A stretch of DNA of 5,185 nucleotides from an uncultured Candidatus Melainabacteria bacterium (GTDB lineage: Bacteria > Cyanobacteriota > Vampirovibrionia > Gastranaerophilales > Gastranaerophilaceae). The stretch is from the NCBI GenBank assembly GCA_934675695.1, contig CAKURN010000121.1:1-5185 (forward strand), in the 5' to 3' direction. The notes beneath the pieces were generated by a model. The model was not told the origin of the DNA, searched no databases, and saw only the letters and a list, made by a program, of their open reading frames with translations. Each line of letters opens with the position of its first letter. Position 1 is the first letter of the stretch. Both the position numbers and the translations under genes were made by a program. Of this stretch, positions 1 to 5,185 are shown piece by piece.

Positions 1-160
1 CTAGAATACCTTTATATCCCATATAACCTTTTGTAATTTCATAATCTGTATTGCAAATCCCAACGACAGAAGTCTTTATTAATACTTCATTTTCTTTTAC
101 TTTTGGCATTGGAAAATTTTTATCAAGTTTTAATTCATTATCAAATACTAAAGCTTTCAT
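1..160 (-). CDS. Zinc-dependent MDR alcohol dehydrogenase-like protein (N-terminal part only)
   Basis: Reading the minus strand from an ATG at 160-158 gives 53 codons, starting MKALVFDNELKL and ending GYMGYKGIL at the window edge, so only the N-terminus is present. The start of the GroES-like domain of medium-chain dehydrogenases/reductases is recognisable. It contains the motif GICNTDYEI, in which C36 is the expected catalytic-zinc cysteine, followed by GYMGYKG; in the family a GHE motif comes next, just outside the window. Family members oxidise alcohols or polyols with NAD(P). The GICNTD..I.KGYMG form belongs to an MDR subgroup of unknown substrate, so no specific substrate is claimed. The start is supported by GGGGAG (complement of 166-171), five bases upstream. 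The gene is divergent from the SIS gene. Confidence 0.85.
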   Translation of the reverse strand, partial: MKALVFDNELKLDKNFPMPKVKENEVLIKTSVVGICNTDYEITKGYMGYKGIL

Positions 161-185
161 TTTTTCTCCCCTTTTTATAAATTTC

Positions 186-214
186 ATTTTAATTAAAGAA
201 GAAACTTAATACAA
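186..214 (-). promoter_or_regulatory. Probable sigma-70 promoter for the MDR dehydrogenase gene
   Basis: On the minus strand TTGTAT (complement of 209-214) and TAAAAT (complement of 186-191) are separated by exactly 17 bases. They lie at a sensible distance upstream of the GGGGAG ribosome site and the ATG at 160. AT-rich DNA gives chance matches, so this remains a prediction. Confidence 0.45.
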
Positions 215-216
215 GT

Positions 217-245
217 TTTTCATTTTTGTTCTTTTAATGTAAAAT
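217..245 (+). promoter_or_regulatory. Possible sigma-70 promoter for the SIS-domain gene
   Basis: TTTTCA at 217-222 and TAAAAT at 240-245 are 17 bases apart, with TG directly before the -10 box. Transcription would start near 252, giving a leader of about 24 bases. The leader has only weak ribosome-site candidates (AAGG at 253-256, GAGAAG at 259-264). The -35 box is poor. The two divergent promoters in this region sit back to back only a few bases apart, so a shared regulator is conceivable. Confidence 0.35.
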
Positions 246-275
246 ATAAATCAAGGTTGAGAAGACAAAATATCA

Positions 276-827
276 ATGGTTCGTGAATTATTAACACAAA
301 GAATACTAAATTTGAATTTTCTTTTGCAAGAAAAAGAAAAGATTGAAGACTGCTATACTTTAATATTAGAAACTATCCTTAATGACAACAAAATTTTGTT
401 GTGTGGAAATGGGGAAGGGGCTTCTATTTCAAATAGCTTAGAAAATATTTTTGTTACTAAATTTAAAAAAGCAAAGAAAAATATACAATCAATATCCCTA
501 AATTCAAACCCGACTTTAATTACATCAATCGCTTCTGAAAGCTCTTTTGATGATATATTTAAAAAACAAATAGAAAACATAGGAAAAAAGGGAGATTTAC
601 TGATTGCTTTTTGCCCGATTGGAACAAACAAAAACATTATAGAAGCAATTAAACAAGCGAAATTTCAAAACATCAAAGTAATTCTTTTAACAGGACAAAC
701 AAAACTAAACTACAATATTGACCTAGAAATAAATGCTACAGGAAATTCCGATGAACAAATTTTTGAAATGCACAATGTAATTGTCCATACGGTTTGTGAA
801 TTAATCGAAAACAATTTTCTAAACTAA
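276..827 (+). CDS. GmhA/DiaA-like SIS-domain protein, probably catalytically degenerate
   Basis: A 183-residue protein, close to the length of phosphoheptose isomerase GmhA (192 in E. coli), with the same order of elements. It has an N-terminal helix, LLCGNGEG at 41-48 (the CGNGGS loop), FDDIF at 91-95, GDLLIAF at 106-112, IKVILLTG at 133-140 and a C-terminal helix EMHNVIVHTVCELIE at 164-178. GmhA isomerises sedoheptulose 7-phosphate for LPS heptose synthesis; the relative DiaA binds DnaA. Aligned by eye with E. coli GmhA from memory, H180 is kept as H171, but the phosphate-binding serines S55, S119, S121 and S124 become G48, C113, I115 and N118. Catalytic E65 falls at I58, and the metal-site H61 at S54. 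A sugar-isomerase role is therefore doubtful, and a regulatory or structural role is an inference. ATG 276 has no strong ribosome site, but the conserved N-terminal helix fits this start. No heptose-pathway gene is adjacent. Confidence 0.8.
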   Translation: MVRELLTQRILNLNFLLQEKEKIEDCYTLILETILNDNKILLCGNGEGASISNSLENIFVTKFKKAKKNIQSISLNSNPTLITSIASESSFDDIFKKQIENIGKKGDLLIAFCPIGTNKNIIEAIKQAKFQNIKVILLTGQTKLNYNIDLEINATGNSDEQIFEMHNVIVHTVCELIENNFLN

Positions 828-829
828 GC

Positions 830-853
830 AACTTTTTTATAAAAAAAGTTTTT
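830..853 (+). terminator. Weak AT-rich hairpin, possible intrinsic terminator after the SIS gene
   Basis: AACTTTTTT (830-838) and AAAAAAGTT (842-850) form a perfect 9-bp stem with a 3-base loop, followed by TTTATTT, immediately after the SIS stop codon. Only one pair is G-C, so the stem is weak. It could instead be a partial attenuator, or chance in AT-rich DNA. A TATAAA at 838-843, with TTTTCT at 815-820 seventeen bases upstream, overlaps it and could be a promoter for the peptidase gene. Confidence 0.35.
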
Positions 854-867
854 ATTTAAATATAGAA

Positions 868-3675
868 ATGAAAATAAATTCAATAAAACAAAATAATTTT
901 TATTTGCCTAATTTTAAACAAAAATTAGAACAAAATAACACGCCAAAAACTCAGCAAAATTCTACAGTTTTGCCTTCTTGTGGCGTTAGTTCTGCAATTG
1001 TTCAACCACAAATCCCTGTTCAATACCAAAAAATTGCTGAAATTCCGATTTTGGGCTTAAAAGAAAACGCTTCTGTATTTAAAATGTCAAACGGACAAAC
1101 TGTAGTTATTGCACCCAAAAAAGGAAAATTCTACATTAAAACAAAATTCAATGTCGGTTCAAACAACGAAACCGAAGACATAAAAGGTATAAGCCACTTT
1201 ATTGAACACAATTTGTTTGCAGGAAGCAAAGACCTAAAACCAAAAGAATTTGACAAAAAAGCTCAAATTCTAGGTGCTGAAAGCAATGCTGCAACATCAA
1301 GAACCCGCACTGAATATTTTATGTCAGGGTATCTACTTGATGATGATAGTTTAGAAAACTACATAAAACTTAACGCAAATTTGACCCAGTTTCCGACTTT
1401 TAATAATGAATATGTAACAAATGAAAAAGGTGTCGTAAAATCAGAAATCGATTCTTCCCTAGATGATGAATTAGAAACAATTATGGGCAAATGCCTAAAA
1501 AATCTCTACAACATTAAATACAAAAATGGCGATATTCTAGGTTCAAAAGAAAACATAGACAGTTTCACAAGAGAACAATTGTTCGATTACTACAATACAT
1601 ACTATACCCCAGACAATACAACAACGATTATTGTAGGAGATGTCGATACTGATGAAACAATGAAATTGGTTTCAAAATATTTTAACAAAAAACCTGATTA
1701 TTCAAATGTTTCAAAAAGAAATTACCCGATTTTAACTACAACAAATAAACCAATCAGAAATGATTTTATTTCAAAAACAGCAAAACTTTCGACTTGTCAA
1801 ATTGCACTTGCTATGCCTGACAATCTATCAGAAGAAGATAAAATAAAGCTTGATATAATGAGAATATTGCTCAATAGAGAAAATTCTAAAATATCAAAAC
1901 AATTGGAAGAAAAAGATGCGACATTCAGCATCGAAAAGCCGTTTGAAATCAACAAAAATAGCAAAGTCGACCAAGAAGCACTTCTTGTTAATGTAATTTC
2001 ATCAGAAGAAAATATAGAAGATTCAATAAATACAGTCTTAAACGGTATGACTGAATTTATGAATGGAAATTATTCAGCTTCTGATTTAGAACTTGTAAAA
2101 CGTCAACTATTAGAATCAATCAACGCAAAAAAACAAGACGAATACGAAATCGTTGATTTAGTTGAAACTGTGCTTGATAACAAAAATCCACTTTTAGAAC
2201 AAAAATTGTCTAATTCTATTCAACAAATAAACCCAAAAACTTTCGGTTTTGAAATGAGAAAGTTGATTGATTTTAATAAAATGTCAATGGTTGTTAATCA
2301 CGCAAAAGACACAACAAAAGACGAAATAGAAAACAACTATTCAAACCAAAAACAAACAACAACGACCCTAAACAATCAAATTTCTTTTACATCAAAAAAA
2401 CAAGTAGACCAAATGCTCATTGATGACATAAATTCAATAAGAAGCTATTATTTACAAAACAACTTTAGAATTAATACGGTAAATACTCCAAACACGAATA
2501 CAACCAATTTGATGTTTGATTTCTTTACCGACAAATTCCAAGACGTTCCACGTGTGCAATTGGATTTATTAGAAACTATGCTTAATCTTGGACCTTCTAA
2601 TATGTCAAAAGATGCGTTTTTAGATTACACAATAAAAAACGACCCTGTTTTTGTAACAATTGAAAATTCAGGTATTACATTCAATACTTTTTCAGACAAA
2701 AGTTCTAATATAGAAAACAACATCAAAATTATGAAACAAATAATGGCTTCTCCAAATTTTGATGAAAAAGAATTTCAAAAAACAAAAGAAAGAATGAAAA
2801 AAGACATTTTAATAGAAACAGAAACCTTAACAGACAAAGAAACTGCTATTATGTATCCAAACTATTCTATGTCAAAAGAAGAAAGATTAAATATTCTTGA
2901 AAAAACTTCGCTAGATGATATAAAAAGGCTCTATGCCCTATTGTGGCAAAATTGTTCAGCAGAAGCAACTATTTCTTCTGATTTTTCTAAAAATTCTCCT
3001 TTAGTTGATACATTAAATAAAGAATTGTTCTCTTATCCAACATTCAAAGTTTTTGACAAAACGAAAGACTACTATACAAAAACATTTGCCCCAAATCAAA
3101 AAGAAATCACAATTACAAAACCAACTGAAAAAACAAAATCTGATATTAATATGATTTTTAATTTTGAAGCACCAAAAGACGATTTTATGAGTCTAAAAAT
3201 TTCTTTGTTAAAAGATGTTTTATCTAGAAGACTCTTTGATGAATTAAGAAACAAACAAGGACTGGTCTATGGTGCAGGTGCTATGCAAGATTTTATAAAC
3301 AATATTTCTGAAATAAGACTATATACAGATGTTGCAGTAACAAAAAAAGAAGAAGTAGAAAACATCTTAAATGCTTTTAAACAAGAAGTAGAAAAACTAA
3401 AAACAACTCCAATTACGGAAGATGAACTAAAAACAATAAAAAATTCAGACAAAACAGAAATTTTAGATATAATAAACGATGAAATCAGTTCGTTTATAAA
3501 ACATACTTCGCAATCCGGAGAAAAAGACGGCATTTATAGTTTGTATAACGAGATGAAACTTCTAGACAAAATCACTCCGCAAGACATTCAACAAGCTGCA
3601 CAATACGTCTTTAAAAATCCTCCAATCACAAGTATCGAAACCAGCCAAAAAATTCTTGATGAAATGAAGAATTAA
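868..3675 (+). CDS. M16-family zinc metallopeptidase (double-length, pitrilysin/PqqL-like)
   Basis: A 935-residue protein with four half-domains, the layout of pitrilysin- or PqqL-sized M16 enzymes, which form a clam-shell chamber and cut peptides. The first half-domain (about 60-230) has the inverted zinc motif HFIEH: H110 and H114 bind zinc and E113 is the base. The third ligand is E193 in NEKGVVKSEID, with the conserved E186 seven residues before it. The usual block TREQLFDYYNTYYTP (from about 234) and VGDVD (256-260) follow. The second half-domain covers about 290-430. In the third, the equivalent of HxxEH reads DLLET (566-570), so it is inactive, as expected for the partner half. The fourth carries the substrate-binding pair R794/Y801 in LRNKQGLVYG. 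There is no signal peptide; residues 1-55 are a polar Gln/Asn-rich tail. The start at ATG 868 has no clear Shine-Dalgarno, and the next in-frame Met (73) lies inside the domain. Substrate unknown. Confidence 0.93.
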   Translation: MKINSIKQNNFYLPNFKQKLEQNNTPKTQQNSTVLPSCGVSSAIVQPQIPVQYQKIAEIPILGLKENASVFKMSNGQTVVIAPKKGKFYIKTKFNVGSNNETEDIKGISHFIEHNLFAGSKDLKPKEFDKKAQILGAESNAATSRTRTEYFMSGYLLDDDSLENYIKLNANLTQFPTFNNEYVTNEKGVVKSEIDSSLDDELETIMGKCLKNLYNIKYKNGDILGSKENIDSFTREQLFDYYNTYYTPDNTTTIIVGDVDTDETMKLVSKYFNKKPDYSNVSKRNYPILTTTNKPIRNDFISKTAKLSTCQIALAMPDNLSEEDKIKLDIMRILLNRENSKISKQLEEKDATFSIEKPFEINKNSKVDQEALLVNVISSEENIEDSINTVLNGMTEFMNGNYSASDLELVKRQLLESINAKKQDEYEIVDLVETVLDNKNPLLEQKLSNSIQQINPKTFGFEMRKLIDFNKMSMVVNHAKDTTKDEIENNYSNQKQTTTTLNNQISFTSKKQVDQMLIDDINSIRSYYLQNNFRINTVNTPNTNTTNLMFDFFTDKFQDVPRVQLDLLETMLNLGPSNMSKDAFLDYTIKNDPVFVTIENSGITFNTFSDKSSNIENNIKIMKQIMASPNFDEKEFQKTKERMKKDILIETETLTDKETAIMYPNYSMSKEERLNILEKTSLDDIKRLYALLWQNCSAEATISSDFSKNSPLVDTLNKELFSYPTFKVFDKTKDYYTKTFAPNQKEITITKPTEKTKSDINMIFNFEAPKDDFMSLKISLLKDVLSRRLFDELRNKQGLVYGAGAMQDFINNISEIRLYTDVAVTKKEEVENILNAFKQEVEKLKTTPITEDELKTIKNSDKTEILDIINDEISSFIKHTSQSGEKDGIYSLYNEMKLLDKITPQDIQQAAQYVFKNPPITSIETSQKILDEMKN

Positions 3676-3695
3676 ATTTCTCCTATTGGAAAATG

Positions 3696-3724
3696 ATGAC
3701 ATAGTTTCGTTTTTAAAATAAAAT
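3696..3724 (+). promoter_or_regulatory. Probable sigma-70 promoter for the TolC-like gene
   Basis: ATGACA at 3696-3701 (five of six against TTGACA) and TAAAAT at 3719-3724 are exactly 17 bases apart. Transcription would begin near 3731, leaving a short leader of about 16 bases that is mostly the ribosome site. The -10 box lies inside the spacer of the inverted repeat at 3708-3738, so a protein bound there would compete with RNA polymerase. Confidence 0.5.
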
Positions 3725-3738
3725 TTCTTTTAAAAACG
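3708..3738. repeat. Perfect 11-bp inverted repeat overlapping the TolC-like promoter (candidate operator)
   Basis: The arms CGTTTTTAAAA (3708-3718) and TTTTAAAAACG (3728-3738) are exact reverse complements, separated by the 9-base spacer TAAAATTTC, which contains the putative -10 box. The right arm abuts the GGAGG ribosome site. As DNA it resembles a dimeric repressor operator. As RNA in a read-through transcript from the peptidase gene it could fold and hide the ribosome site. No T-run follows it, so it is unlikely to be an intrinsic terminator. The arms are visible directly; the function is inferred. Confidence 0.6.
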
Positions 3739-3742
3739 GAGG
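3738..3742 (+). promoter_or_regulatory. Strong Shine-Dalgarno that fixes the TTG start of the TolC-like gene
   Basis: GGAGG lies four bases before TTG at 3747-3749. The only other in-frame choices are a doubtful ATT at 3723, before which a TAA at 3714 closes the frame, and an ATG at 4035 that would remove the signal peptide. TTG is therefore the best start. Confidence 0.8.
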
Positions 3743-3746
3743 AAAA

Positions 3747-5185
3747 TTGTCAAAAATTTCTTACAAAAATGCCATCATAGTTTTTTTGGTTTTTTGCTTT
3801 TTTGTAAATATTCCTTCTTTTGCAATAGAAGAAGACATAAATACACCAAAACAAAAACAATTTCTTTTCTTTAAAAAGAAAAACAAAAAAGAAAACACAA
3901 AACCAACAAAAGAAGACAAAATCGAAAAAAGAGTTTCAAAATTATTTACAGGGAAAAAAGCTAGAGTAGAAGCGATTATACTCCCACCTGTCAGACAAGG
4001 CAGACCAAAAATACCTTTTAATCAATTAAAAGTCATGACAATCGAAGATTGTGTAAATTATGCAATGGAACACAATCCAAATCTTTTTTCTTCAAAAAGC
4101 AGGGTAGAAGCTGTAAAAACCGGTGCAAATCAACAAAGAGCAAACTACTACCCGAGATTGACCGCTAGAGTGAATTATAACCATGATTCATCAAATACAA
4201 AATTAACTTCTACAAATGCAAATTCCATAGGCTTCAATGCAGGAATTTCAGAGATGATTTGGGATTTTGGCAGAACAACGGCAAAAATCAACATGGCAAA
4301 ATTCAACTATTTGTCTGCTGTTTATGATTATGATTATGATATTTTGAATGTAATTTATAATGTAAAAATAAACTACTACAAAGTCCTTTCTGCATTGGCA
4401 AGTTTGGATATCTATGAACAATACGTAAGAATCCAAACCCTCAATTACGAAAGAACAAAAGCAATGTTTGATGAAGGTTTGAAATCAAAAATTGATGTAG
4501 TAAACGCAGAAGTTAATTTAACAGACGCTAAAATACAACTTATAGAAGGGCAAAACACGCTTCAAACTTCTATTATTGCACTTGAAAACGCTATGTATTG
4601 GCAAGAAGAAAATCCTTTCGTTGTGCAAAATACAGAAAGTTTTAATTTCCTAAAAGCTGATTACAAAAAGAAAATCGAAAGTATAATAACAGTAAAACCT
4701 CCTGAAAATTCTTTCAAAAAGACAGCAGATGGTCTGATTATGTTGACTTCCGGAATAGAACACAAAGATATCATTCAAAATTTTGAATTTAAACCTTGGG
4801 TTTTATCAAAGCAAGAAGCAGTAAATCAGGCTCTTGAGTTTCGTCCTGATTTAAAATCAAACGAAATGTTGGCTCTTGTACAAGAAGAATCATTAAAAGC
4901 GGTAAAAAGACAATATATGCCTGAAGTTACAGGGGAATTGAACTGGGGTTATACAAAAAGAGAAAACAATATGTTTTCTTCTCCTTTGACTGTTGGAGCG
5001 AGTGTCGGTTTGGGTTCTGTTAATCCATACGGAATACATTGGCAAGTCCAAGAAGGCAAAAACTACCTGGATGTTGCACTTCATAATGTTAATATTGCAA
5101 AATCCGACATATACTGGGAAGTCCAAACCAACTATGTCAATATGCGACAACTTGAAAGAAAAATTCCTTTAATGAATAGCAAAGT
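3747..5185 (+). CDS. TolC-family outer-membrane efflux/secretion channel, 3' end beyond the window
   Basis: An open frame of 479 codons from TTG 3747, with no stop before the edge. Residues 1-26 form a Sec signal peptide: K3 and K7, a hydrophobic core AIIVFLVFCFFV, and PSFA with likely cleavage after A26. A Lys/Arg-rich stretch (35-73) precedes the first OEP repeat, which starts MTIEDCVNYAMEHNPNL (97-113). It continues with YYPRLTARVNY, WDFGR (172-176) and the helix GLKSKIDVVNAEVNLTDAKI (from 244), all typical of TolC-like proteins. The second repeat starts near 349 (KPWVLSKQEAVNQAL, RPDL at 366-369) and is still running at the edge, so roughly 60-100 residues are probably missing. TolC homologues form trimeric outer-membrane barrels with a periplasmic helical tunnel, working with efflux pumps or type I exporters. 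No pump or adaptor gene is visible here; they may lie downstream. The region between repeats (about 286-348) is longer than usual. Confidence 0.9.
   Translation, partial: MSKISYKNAIIVFLVFCFFVNIPSFAIEEDINTPKQKQFLFFKKKNKKENTKPTKEDKIEKRVSKLFTGKKARVEAIILPPVRQGRPKIPFNQLKVMTIEDCVNYAMEHNPNLFSSKSRVEAVKTGANQQRANYYPRLTARVNYNHDSSNTKLTSTNANSIGFNAGISEMIWDFGRTTAKINMAKFNYLSAVYDYDYDILNVIYNVKINYYKVLSALASLDIYEQYVRIQTLNYERTKAMFDEGLKSKIDVVNAEVNLTDAKIQLIEGQNTLQTSIIALENAMYWQEENPFVVQNTESFNFLKADYKKKIESIITVKPPENSFKKTADGLIMLTSGIEHKDIIQNFEFKPWVLSKQEAVNQALEFRPDLKSNEMLALVQEESLKAVKRQYMPEVTGELNWGYTKRENNMFSSPLTVGASVGLGSVNPYGIHWQVQEGKNYLDVALHNVNIAKSDIYWEVQTNYVNMRQLERKIPLMNSK

Noticed and set aside
161..275. Riboswitch or small RNA in the divergent intergenic region
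   Set aside because: Only 115 AT-rich bases with no GC-containing stems and no conserved motif that I recognise; two simple promoters explain it.
3267..3533. Minus-strand open frame inside the peptidase gene; similar ones at 353-637, 4248-4436 and 4893-5150
   Set aside because: Each lies wholly within a well-supported plus-strand gene, has no recognisable domain and no convincing ribosome site, and shows the composition expected of a reverse-frame shadow.
3708..3738. Intrinsic terminator of the peptidase gene
   Set aside because: The stem is followed by GGAGGAAAA rather than a T-run and has only two G-C pairs, so an operator or leader hairpin explains it better.
4323..4340. Three tandem copies of TATGAT
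   Set aside because: The copies are in frame and encode YDYDYD in a TolC helix region. Three copies is too short to call a phase-variable repeat, and a change in copy number would keep the frame.

Overview
The window is an AT-rich bacterial segment (about 30% GC by eye, not computed) carrying four protein genes. No RNA gene, insertion sequence or CRISPR array is visible. A Sec signal peptide on a TolC-type outer-membrane channel shows a cell with two membranes. Low GC, Lys/Asn/Ile-rich proteins and a short N-terminal tail on the peptidase of the form MKINSIxQNN...FKQ resemble gut Melainabacteria (Gastranaerophilales). That assignment is an inference from memory, not from a search.

Layout: positions 1-160 (minus strand) hold the first 53 codons of a zinc-dependent medium-chain (MDR) alcohol dehydrogenase-like protein, cut off by the window edge. 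Positions 161-275 are a divergent intergenic region with a plausible promoter on each strand. Positions 276-827 (plus) encode a GmhA/DiaA-like SIS-fold protein that has lost most of the residues used for sedoheptulose-7-phosphate isomerisation. After a weak AT-rich hairpin, 868-3675 (plus) encode a 935-residue double M16 zinc peptidase. Its first half has an intact HxxEH site and its second half a decayed one. Positions 3676-3746 form a compact control region: a good promoter whose -10 box lies exactly between the arms of a perfect 11-bp inverted repeat, followed by a strong Shine-Dalgarno. Positions 3747-5185 (plus) encode a TolC-family outer-membrane channel starting at TTG and running off the right edge.

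The genes do not form an obvious pathway. The three plus-strand genes are collinear, but each may have its own promoter. A link between the peptidase and the export channel is possible, for example in peptide processing or secretion, but nothing in the sequence proves it. The points most worth a second look are the palindrome wrapped around the TolC promoter, the catalytically stripped SIS protein, and the signal-less M16 peptidase with its odd N-terminal tail.
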